Positions 1 to 7,163 of a stretch of 7,163 nt of DNA are shown here, piece after piece. This DNA comes from Burkholderiaceae bacterium (GTDB lineage: Bacteria; Pseudomonadota; Gammaproteobacteria; Burkholderiales; Burkholderiaceae), in contig JASLEM010000529.1 of assembly GCA_030151165.1 (NCBI GenBank), forward strand, positions 1 through 7,163, given 5' to 3'. Below the pieces are notes generated by a model. It did no database searches and was not told where the DNA came from. It worked only from the letters and a program-made list of their open reading frames with translations. The position numbers and the translations under genes were made by a program. How positions within the stretch are numbered: position 1 is the stretch's first letter; each line of letters begins with the position of its first letter.

Positions 1-705
1 CGCGCCGTCGCCGTACGGATGCCCGAGCAGCCGCAGCGCGCTCGTGATTTGGGCGCGGGCACGCGTCGCGGCGTCGGGGTCGATGTCGGCCTTGTTGATG
101 ACGACGAGGTCGGCCAGCTCCATCACGCCCTTCTTGATCGCCTGCAGGTCGTCGCCGGCGTTGGGCAGCTGCAGCAGCACGAACATGTCGGTCATGCCGG
201 CGACGGCGGTCTCGCTCTGGCCGACGCCCACCGTCTCGACGATCACGAGGTCGTGGCCCGCCGCCTCGCACATCAGCAGCGCCTCGCGCGTCTTCTCGGT
301 GACGCCGCCCAGCGTGCCGGCCGACGGGCTCGGGCGGATGAAGGCGCGGTCGTGCGTCGACAGCCGCTCCATGCGCGTCTTGTCGCCGAGGATCGAGCCG
401 CCCGACACGCTCGACGACGGATCGACCGCGAGCACCGCCACGCGATGGCCCTGCGCGACGAGGTACAGCCCGAGCGCCTCGATGAACGTGCTCTTGCCGA
501 CGCCGGGCACGCCCGAGATGCCGAGGCGGAAGCTCTTGCCGGTGTGCGGCAGCAGCGCGTCGAGCAGCGCGTCGGCCTGCGCGCGGTGGTCGTCGCGCGT
601 CGACTCGACCAGCGTGATCGCCTTCGCGAGCGCACGGCGCTGCGCGGGGCCCGCGCCCGCGAGGATGGCCTGCGCGATCGACGAGGGATCGTTCAACCCG
701 GACAT
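1..705 (-). CDS. meaB: MeaB/ArgK-family G3E GTPase, chaperone of methylmalonyl-CoA mutase (partial, C-terminus outside window)
   Basis: Cytoplasmic P-loop GTPase of the G3E (MeaB/ArgK) family. Known members bind methylmalonyl-CoA mutase, gate delivery of adenosylcobalamin and protect or reactivate the mutase at the cost of GTP. The reading frame is open from an ATG at 705 to the window edge, giving 235 residues of a protein usually about 320-340 long. Visible motifs are Walker [10 protein letters not shown] at residues 65-73, the family segment [19 protein letters not shown] at about 94-112, the switch/base motif ETVGVGQSE at 157-165, and the guanine-specificity motif NKAD at 204-207. The N-terminal helical region (residues 1-55) is typical. 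The ATG is preceded by no good Shine-Dalgarno sequence (only GAAG directly adjacent), so initiation may be weak or coupled to upstream translation. It lies 130 nt downstream of the mutase gene on the same strand, which fits a shared transcript. Family identification is firm; operon membership is inferred. Confidence 0.95.
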   Translation of the reverse strand, partial: MSGLNDPSSIAQAILAGAGPAQRRALAKAITLVESTRDDHRAQADALLDALLPHTGKSFRLGISGVPGVGKSTFIEALGLYLVAQGHRVAVLAVDPSSSVSGGSILGDKTRMERLSTHDRAFIRPSPSAGTLGGVTEKTREALLMCEAAGHDLVIVETVGVGQSETAVAGMTDMFVLLQLPNAGDDLQAIKKGVMELADLVVINKADIDPDAATRARAQITSALRLLGHPYGDGA

Positions 706-791
706 CTTCAGTGCGTGTCGATCATGGTCGACGGTGAAAGCGTCGCCAACCAAGCTCTCGGGAAGCGAGGGTCACCACCCGAGCCGAACCG

Positions 792-833
792 AGCTCCCCC
801 TCGGGGGGCAGCGACCAGCGGGAGCGTGGGGGC
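792..833. repeat. C/G-run palindromic intergenic element between scpA and meaB
   Basis: A C/G-rich element begins only a few bases after the scpA stop codon. On the plus strand, CCCCC (796-800) and GGGGG (804-808) can form a 5-bp stem with a TCG loop. An alternative pairing joins GCTCCC (793-798) to GGGAGC (820-825). The element ends in AGCGTGGGGGCGG. From memory this resembles a dispersed element between genes in Comamonadaceae and related Burkholderiales, but only one copy is in this window, so its repeat nature cannot be shown here. There is no T-tract on either side, so it is not a canonical intrinsic terminator. It could still weaken transcription into meaB or protect the scpA mRNA 3' end. 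Confidence 0.5.
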
Positions 834-835
834 GG

Positions 836-3046
<2,211 letters not shown>

Positions 3047-3054
3047 CGGATCTA

Positions 3055-3060
3055 TCTCCT
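3055..3060 (-). promoter_or_regulatory. Ribosome-binding site of scpA
   Basis: Read on the minus strand this is AGGAGA, eight bases before the ATG at 3046. It is a strong Shine-Dalgarno match and decides the scpA start in a frame that otherwise remains open for about 2 kb upstream. Confidence 0.85.
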
Positions 3061-3141
3061 GTCGGCGCGACCTTCCATCACGACTCGGCCGACGCATGTC
3101 TTCACGAACTCGCCCGGCGCGCCGGTTCGGCGGCCCCGGGA

Positions 3142-3167
3142 CGGCGTCCTCGACGGGAAGGACGCCG
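3142..3167. promoter_or_regulatory. Perfect 9-bp inverted repeat in the scpA upstream region
   Basis: CGGCGTCCT (3142-3150) is separated by 8 nt from its exact reverse complement AGGACGCCG (3159-3167). It lies about 96 nt upstream of the scpA ATG. It could be a regulator operator or, if transcribed, an mRNA hairpin in the scpA leader. No T-tract follows on the minus strand, so a simple terminator is unlikely. The symmetry is seen directly; a function is only inferred, and high GC content makes chance symmetry more likely than usual. Confidence 0.4.
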
Positions 3168-3324
3168 CCAGGCAGGCGCGGCCCTCGTGAGGCGCGGCTG
3201 CTCCGGGGCGGGCGGGCAAGCCGCCATGATACGTGGCCGCGCGCCGCCGGCCCGGGCCGCGGCGCGGGCCGGGTGCTCGACGGCAGCGTCAGCTGGCGGA
3301 CAGGGCGGCGACAGAAATCCCGCA

Positions 3325-3352
3325 TCAGGATTTTCCCGGGACCGGCCGATAT
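3325..3352 (+). promoter_or_regulatory. Sigma-28 (FliA)-like promoter for the chemoreceptor gene
   Basis: The -10 element GCCGATAT (3345-3352) matches seven of eight bases of the enterobacterial sigma-28 consensus GCCGATAA. A weaker -35 candidate TCAGGATT starts at 3325, with 12 nt between the two octamers against 11 in the Escherichia coli consensus. The same start-to-start distance of 20 nt occurs in the second candidate at 4992-5019, which supports both. Transcription would start near 3359, giving a leader of about 57 nt. Position upstream of a chemotaxis receptor is what the FliA regulon predicts. The -35 half is the weak part of this call. Confidence 0.65.
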
Positions 3353-3353
3353 A

Positions 3354-3398
3354 CAGGCAACGCCTTGGCCGATGTGGGCCAGGGCACCTCCTTGCCTG
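3354..3398 (+). promoter_or_regulatory. Nested inverted repeats in the chemoreceptor leader
   Basis: CAGGCAA (3354-3360) is the exact reverse complement of TTGCCTG (3392-3398). Inside it, CCTTGGCC (3363-3370) can pair with GGCCAGGG (3377-3384) around a GATGTG loop, with one G-U pair. If transcription starts near 3359, the inner hairpin would sit at the very 5' end of the mRNA, while the outer repeat would be mostly a DNA-level symmetry. Possible roles are mRNA stabilisation or a regulator site; neither is shown. Confidence 0.35.
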
Positions 3399-3405
3399 CA
3401 TTTCC

Positions 3406-3410
3406 GGAGA
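3406..3410 (+). promoter_or_regulatory. Ribosome-binding site of the chemoreceptor gene
   Basis: GGAGA lies five bases before the ATG at 3416. It selects this start over the upstream in-frame ATG near 3233, which would add about 60 residues of low-complexity sequence ahead of the first membrane segment and would begin before the predicted promoter. Confidence 0.8.
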
Positions 3411-3415
3411 TCCGC

Positions 3416-4975
3416 ATGAATTCGCTCAGAAACCTTCGCATCGGACCGCGCCTCGGCGTGGCGTTCGCCGCCCTGCTGGCCACCTTGTGCCTGGTCGCCG
3501 GGTTCGGCGCGGTGCAGACCTCGAAGGTCAACGACAACGTCATCGACATCGGCACCAACTGGATGGAGAGCGTCGAGTTCCTCGGCGACCTGCGCGGCGC
3601 GGCCAACGACACGCGCCGCCTGAGCTTCCGCCACGTGCTCGAGAGCGACGCGGATGCCAGGAAGAAGATCCAGGCCCAGCACGACGACGTGATCGCGCAG
3701 AAGTTCGCGACCGTGCAGGCGGCCTACGAGAAGACGATCTCGTCGCCCGACGAGGCCAAGCTGTACGAGGCCATCAAGGCGGCCTGGGCGGCCTACCTCG
3801 TCGAGGACAAGAAGCTCAACGACCTCGCCGAAGGCGGCGACGCCACCCTGGCCGACGCCCGCAAGCAGGCCACCGGCGCGTCCAACGACGCGTTCGGCAA
3901 GTTCATGGCGGCCGTCGGCGAGGACATGGCCTACAACGTCAACGGCGCGCAGGACGCGATGCAGGCCTCCGCGCACACCTACCGCAACGCGCTGGTGCTC
4001 GACGGCGTGGCCGTCGCGGTCGCGGTCGCGCTCGGCGCGCTGCTGGCCTTCGCCATCACGCGCTCCATCGTCGGCCCGATCGACCAGGCGGTGAAGCTCG
4101 CCGACACCGTCGCGCGCGGCGACCTGACCTCGCGCATCGACGCCCGCGGCAACGACGAGCCGGCCCGCCTGCTCACGGCGCTGTCCAAGATGAACGACAG
4201 CCTCGTCGGCATCGTCGGCCAGGTGCGCGCCGCCAGCGACAGCATCGCCACCGGCTCGACGCAGATCGCCACCGGCAACGCCGACCTGAGCCAGCGCACG
4301 GAAGAGCAGGCGTCCAACCTGCAGCAGACCGCCGCGTCGATGGAGCAGCTCACCGCGACCGTGCAGACGAACTCCGACACGGCCCGCCAGGCCGCCGAGC
4401 TCGCCGGCACGGCCAGCTCGGCCGCGCTGCGCGGCGGCGAGGTCGTGGGACAGGTGGTCGGCACGATGGACGCGATCACCGGCAGCTCGAAGAAGATCGC
4501 CGACATCATCGGCGTGATCGACGGCATCGCCTTCCAGACCAACATCCTCGCGCTGAACGCGGCCGTGGAAGCGGCGCGCGCGGGCGAGCAGGGCCGCGGC
4601 TTCGCGGTGGTGGCGTCGGAAGTGCGCAGCCTCGCGCAGCGCAGCGCGCAGGCCGCCAAGGAGATCAAGGGCCTGATCACCGAGAGCGTCGAGAAGGTCG
4701 AGGCCGGCAGCGCGCAGGTCGGCGAGGCCGGCCGCGCGATGGACGACATCGTCGCGCAGGTCAAGCGCGTCAACGACCTCATCGCCGAGATCAGCTCGGC
4801 CACGCAGGAGCAGACGCAGGGCATCGGGCAGGTGAGCGACGCCGTCTCGCAGCTCGACCAGGTGACGCAGCAGAACGCGGCGCTGGTCGAGGAGAGCGCG
4901 GCCGCCGCCGAAAGCCTGAGCCAGCAGGCGGCGCGGCTGGTCGATGCCGTGAGCATCTTCACGCTGCGCGCCTGA
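3416..4975 (+). CDS. Methyl-accepting chemotaxis protein (4HB-type periplasmic sensor, HAMP, signalling domain)
   Basis: Inner-membrane chemoreceptor that would control the CheA kinase through CheW and so flagellar rotation. The product has 519 residues. A short cytoplasmic start leads into membrane segment 1 (about 12-34), a mostly helical periplasmic ligand domain (about 35-190, resembling the four-helix-bundle type), membrane segment 2 (about 192-214), a HAMP linker (about 215-268, with the conserved IVGPI start) and a long cytoplasmic coiled coil. The hairpin tip that contacts CheA/CheW is canonical at about 362-421 ([20 protein letters not shown] and the following [16 protein letters not shown]). 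Likely methylation sites by analogy with Tsr are E297, Q304 and Q311, and E492/E493 near the C-terminus. The protein ends in SIFTLRA without the NWETF-type CheR/CheB docking pentapeptide, so it probably depends on other receptors or direct recognition for adaptation. The ligand cannot be told from sequence. A sigma-28-like promoter precedes it. Confidence 0.95.
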   Translation: MNSLRNLRIGPRLGVAFAALLATLCLVAGFGAVQTSKVNDNVIDIGTNWMESVEFLGDLRGAANDTRRLSFRHVLESDADARKKIQAQHDDVIAQKFATVQAAYEKTISSPDEAKLYEAIKAAWAAYLVEDKKLNDLAEGGDATLADARKQATGASNDAFGKFMAAVGEDMAYNVNGAQDAMQASAHTYRNALVLDGVAVAVAVALGALLAFAITRSIVGPIDQAVKLADTVARGDLTSRIDARGNDEPARLLTALSKMNDSLVGIVGQVRAASDSIATGSTQIATGNADLSQRTEEQASNLQQTAASMEQLTATVQTNSDTARQAAELAGTASSAALRGGEVVGQVVGTMDAITGSSKKIADIIGVIDGIAFQTNILALNAAVEAARAGEQGRGFAVVASEVRSLAQRSAQAAKEIKGLITESVEKVEAGSAQVGEAGRAMDDIVAQVKRVNDLIAEISSATQEQTQGIGQVSDAVSQLDQVTQQNAALVEESAAAAESLSQQAARLVDAVSIFTLRA

Positions 4976-4991
4976 GCGCCGCGCCGATTCC

Positions 4992-5019
4992 TCAAGTCCC
5001 GGCGCGCCCGCGCCGATAA
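4992..5019 (+). promoter_or_regulatory. Sigma-28 (FliA)-like promoter for the GGDEF/EAL gene
   Basis: The -10 element GCCGATAA (5012-5019) is an exact match to the enterobacterial sigma-28 consensus. A -35 candidate TCAAGTCC begins at 4992 and matches five of eight bases of TAAAGTTT, with 12 nt between octamers rather than 11. Element spacing equals that of the candidate at 3325-3352. It lies just after the chemoreceptor stop codon and about 57 nt before the GTG start of the next gene, so transcription would begin near 5026. This suggests independent expression of the c-di-GMP enzyme within the flagellar regulon. Confidence 0.75.
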
Positions 5020-5023
5020 CGGC

Positions 5024-5049
5024 AAGGCTCCCCGCAACCACGGGGCCTT
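5024..5049 (+). terminator. Stem-loop after the chemoreceptor gene (terminator-like, or 5' hairpin of the next transcript)
   Basis: AAGG-CT-CCCCG pairs with CGGGG-CCTT around a CAACCA loop, giving nine base pairs interrupted by a two-base bulge on the left arm. It begins 48 nt after the chemoreceptor stop. The right arm ends in TT followed by CCACG, so there is no real T-tract and termination is uncertain. It also overlaps the predicted start point of the sigma-28 promoter just upstream, so it may form the 5'-terminal hairpin of the GGDEF/EAL mRNA. Confidence 0.45.
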
Positions 5050-5076
5050 CCACGAGACACGAGACCCGAGAGCACC

Positions 5077-7163
5077 GTGCCGCATTCCTCATCCGCCTCG
5101 ACGCCGCCGGCGTCCACCCAGCCGACTCAGGCCGAGTGGTCGTCGTGGGCGCGCCTGGGCCAGGTCTACGCGAGCCGCGACACCGAGTCCGCGGAGATCC
5201 GCGCGCGCCTGGTGCAATGGGTCACCGGCCTGACGCCCTACCTGATGCTGAGCAACATGGTCAGCGCGGTGCTGCTCGCGTTGACGCTCCACCTCACCGT
5301 GCCCGGCTGGGTGCGCTGGGGCTGGTGCGGCGCGATCTGCGCGATGTGCGCCGTCGTGCTGGCCGGCTGGCTGCGCCACCGCGACAAGGTGCCGACGCGC
5401 ATCGGGCCGACGGTGGTGCGCAAGAGCGCGATCCACGCGGCGATCCTGTCGGCGATGTGGGGCCTGCTGCCGTGGGCCATCTTCCCGGACGGCTCGCCCG
5501 CCGCGCAGCTGATGGTGGCCGGCGTGATGCCGGCGATGATCGCGGGCGGCGGCTTCGTGCTGAGCCCGCTGGCGCCGGCGGCGATCGTCTATGCGCTGAT
5601 CATCGGCGTGTCGACCAGCTTCGCCGTCACGCGATACAACGACACGATGGGCGTGGTGCTCGCCGCGTTGATGGCGTCGTTCACGGCGATCGTCGTCGTC
5701 GCGGTCGGCTTCGGCGCGCGCCGCTCGGCGGGCGCCCTGCGCGCGGAGCGCGAGGCCGAGCGGCAGGGCCAGCTCGTCGCGCTGCTGCTGAAGGATTTCG
5801 AGTCGCAGTCGTCCGACGTCATGTGGGAGACCGACGCGCAGGGCCGGTTCGGCCGGCTCAGCCCGAAGCTGATGCAGCTGATGCGGATCGACGGCAGCGT
5901 CGTCGGCAAGAAGACGCTGCTCGGCTGGTTCGACGAACAGGCGGGCTCATCCGAATCCACCGCGGCCGTGGCGCAGCTTCGCCACGCCTTCAACGCGGGC
6001 CAGGCGTTCCGCCTGCGCGCGATGCCGGTGTCGGTGGGCGGCGCCAGCCGGTGGTGGGCGCTGACCGCGCGGCCGCTGGTCGACGAGTCCGGCGTCGACC
6101 AGGGCTGGCGCGGCGTCATCACCGACGTCACGATGGAGCACGAGGCCAACTCGCGCATGCAGCAGCTGGCGCTCGTCGACTCGCTCACGGGCCTCGCCAA
6201 CCGCACGAACCTGCGCGACAAGCTGCAGCTCAAGCTCGAGCAGCCGGGCGGCCGGCCGGCGGCGCTGCTGTGCCTGAACATGGATCACTTCAAGCGCGTG
6301 AACGACATGTTCGGCCACGCGGCGGGCGACCTCGTGCTGCGCGAGACCGCGCGCCGCCTGCGCAAGCTCGCGCGCGTGACCGACCTCGTCGCGCGCGCCG
6401 GCGGCGACGAGTTCGCGCTGGTTGTCGACAACATCGCGGGCGAGGACGACGCGCTCAACTTCGGCCGCCGCATCGTCGAGGAGCTGGACCGCGCGTTCTC
6501 GACGTCGTCGGGCAACATCCACAGCGGCGCGAGCGTCGGTGTGGTGACGATCCCCGCGCATGGCCAGACGGTCGACGAGCTGCTCGCGAACGCCGACCTC
6601 GCGCTGACCTCCGCCAAGACCGCGGGCCGCGGCCGCTGCGAGATGTTCCGTGCCGACATGGGCGAACGCCTGCGCCTGCGCATGACGCTGGAGCGCGACC
6701 TGCGCCAGGCCGTCGCGAAGAACGAGCTGCGCCTGCACTGGCAGCCGCAGGTCGAGACCGCCAACTGGCGCGTGAGCGGCTGCGAGGCGTTGCTGCGCTG
6801 GCAGCACGGCGAGCTGGGCCTGATCCCGCCGATGAACTTCATCCCGATGGCCGAGGAGACGGGCCTGATCGTCGAGCTCGGCGAATGGGTGCTCAACGAG
6901 GCCTGCCGCGTCGGCGTGCAGAAGCTGCCGGGGCTGATGGTGGCGGTCAACGTGTCGCCGATCCAGGTCGTGCGCGAGGACTTCGTGCACGTCGTGCGCA
7001 AGGCGCTGCAGTCCAGCGGGCTGCCGCCGCAGCGGCTCGAGATCGAGATCACCGAGTCGCTGTTCATCGACGCCTCGCCCAAGGCCCTGCGCAACCTCGA
7101 GACGCTGCGCCAGATGGGCATCCGCGTCGCGCTGGACGACTTCGGCACCGGCTACTCGTCGCT
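5077..7163 (+). CDS. Membrane-anchored PAS-GGDEF-EAL cyclic-di-GMP enzyme (partial, C-terminus outside window)
   Basis: Predicted cyclic-di-GMP turnover protein; 695 codons are visible. The GTG at 5077 is chosen because an in-frame TAA lies at 5017-5019 and the next in-frame ATG (near 5245) falls inside the first membrane segment; only a weak GAGAG precedes it. After a soluble N-terminus, about six hydrophobic segments lie at roughly 52-73, 79-99, 117-136, 143-163, 165-184 and 190-213. A PAS-like domain follows (about 232-355, WETDAQGRF near its start). The GGDEF domain (about 361-525) has DSLTGLANR at 368-376, an intact inhibitory RVTD at 433-436 and GGDEF at 442-446, with N409 and D418 for guanine binding. 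However, the first metal-binding Asp of the usual DxD is Asn401. The EAL domain (from about 535) shows E570-A-L, N625 in NVS, EITES at 657-661 and D687-D688 in DDFGTGYSS; the later Lys/Glu residues lie outside. Phosphodiesterase activity looks plausible; cyclase activity is doubtful. It probably adjusts motility together with the upstream chemoreceptor. Confidence 0.93.
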   Translation, partial: MPHSSSASTPPASTQPTQAEWSSWARLGQVYASRDTESAEIRARLVQWVTGLTPYLMLSNMVSAVLLALTLHLTVPGWVRWGWCGAICAMCAVVLAGWLRHRDKVPTRIGPTVVRKSAIHAAILSAMWGLLPWAIFPDGSPAAQLMVAGVMPAMIAGGGFVLSPLAPAAIVYALIIGVSTSFAVTRYNDTMGVVLAALMASFTAIVVVAVGFGARRSAGALRAEREAERQGQLVALLLKDFESQSSDVMWETDAQGRFGRLSPKLMQLMRIDGSVVGKKTLLGWFDEQAGSSESTAAVAQLRHAFNAGQAFRLRAMPVSVGGASRWWALTARPLVDESGVDQGWRGVITDVTMEHEANSRMQQLALVDSLTGLANRTNLRDKLQLKLEQPGGRPAALLCLNMDHFKRVNDMFGHAAGDLVLRETARRLRKLARVTDLVARAGGDEFALVVDNIAGEDDALNFGRRIVEELDRAFSTSSGNIHSGASVGVVTIPAHGQTVDELLANADLALTSAKTAGRGRCEMFRADMGERLRLRMTLERDLRQAVAKNELRLHWQPQVETANWRVSGCEALLRWQHGELGLIPPMNFIPMAEETGLIVELGEWVLNEACRVGVQKLPGLMVAVNVSPIQVVREDFVHVVRKALQSSGLPPQRLEIEITESLFIDASPKALRNLETLRQMGIRVALDDFGTGYSS

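Larger units (their letters stand above)
3047..3415. other. Divergent intergenic region between scpA and the chemoreceptor gene
   Basis: This 369-nt stretch separates two genes transcribed away from each other and must hold both start signals. I can support the scpA ribosome-binding site near its left edge, a 9-bp inverted repeat at 3142-3167, a sigma-28-like promoter at 3325-3352, and a leader inverted repeat at 3354-3398. The part nearer scpA (about 3170-3310) is extremely GC-rich, including a palindrome GGCCCGGGCC at 3249-3258. I see no convincing sigma-70 promoter for scpA and no believable small gene. Open frames here are extensions or shadows without ribosome-binding sites. Confidence 0.8.

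Noticed and set aside
708..725. Five-codon minus-strand mini-ORF (MIDTH) ending two bases before the meaB ATG
   Set aside because: It could allow translational reinitiation, but it has no ribosome-binding site and is short enough to be chance.
3226..3231. Minus-strand TATCAT as a -10 element for scpA
   Set aside because: No acceptable -35 element lies 16-18 nt upstream, only GC-rich sequence, and it would give a leader of about 175 nt.
3235..3270. All-GC, largely self-complementary stretch resembling a strong hairpin
   Set aside because: Sequence made only of G and C pairs with itself easily; no T-tract or other context supports a role.
5052..5065. Tandem duplication of ACGAGAC before the GGDEF/EAL start codon
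   Set aside because: Two 7-base copies only; probably a chance or slippage duplication with no evident function beyond lying in the leader.
3047..5092. The scpA frame on the minus strand stays open upstream across the whole chemoreceptor gene, suggesting a 1418-residue fusion
   Set aside because: The extension is antisense to a certain gene, has no family-like sequence, and scpA has a good ribosome-binding site and ATG at 3046. Stop-poor antisense frames are normal at this GC content.
5589..7148. Minus-strand open frames antisense to the GGDEF/EAL gene
   Set aside because: Their translations are Ser/Arg/Ala-rich without domains, while the plus strand carries a complete series of GGDEF and EAL motifs.

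Overview
The window comes from a high-GC (roughly 70% by eye) Gram-negative bacterium. The codon use, the style of the receptor, and a C/G-rich intergenic element resembling ones I remember from Comamonadaceae and Rubrivivax/Leptothrix relatives suggest a betaproteobacterium of the order Burkholderiales. This placement is inference. The window holds four protein genes, two of them cut by its edges. I see no rRNA, tRNA, CRISPR array, insertion sequence or phage gene.

Left half (minus strand): a methylmalonyl-CoA mutase gene (scpA, 836-3046) is followed by meaB (1-705, C-terminus outside the window), the GTPase chaperone that loads and protects the mutase cobalamin. Together they interconvert succinyl-CoA and (R)-methylmalonyl-CoA in propionate and odd-chain/branched-chain degradation. 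The 130-nt gap between them carries a C/G-run palindromic element immediately after the scpA stop.

Middle (3047-3415): a 369-nt divergent intergenic region. It holds the scpA ribosome-binding site, a perfect 9-bp inverted repeat in the scpA leader, a sigma-28 (FliA)-like promoter pointing right, and a leader inverted repeat ahead of the receptor gene.

Right half (plus strand): a transmembrane methyl-accepting chemotaxis protein (3416-4975) is followed by a membrane-bound PAS-GGDEF-EAL cyclic-di-GMP enzyme (5077 to beyond 7163). Each is preceded by a sigma-28-like promoter with the same element spacing (TCA to GCCGAT, 20 nt start to start), and each promoter is followed at once by a potential stem-loop. 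The pair therefore looks like part of the flagellar/chemotaxis regulon, with the second gene probably able to be transcribed separately. In the GGDEF domain the signature and the inhibitory site are intact, but the first metal-binding Asp is Asn (N401). The EAL residues visible before the edge are all canonical, so the protein may act mainly as a phosphodiesterase.

I found no convincing new multi-gene system. The points most worth checking are the paired sigma-28 promoters and the altered cyclase metal site.
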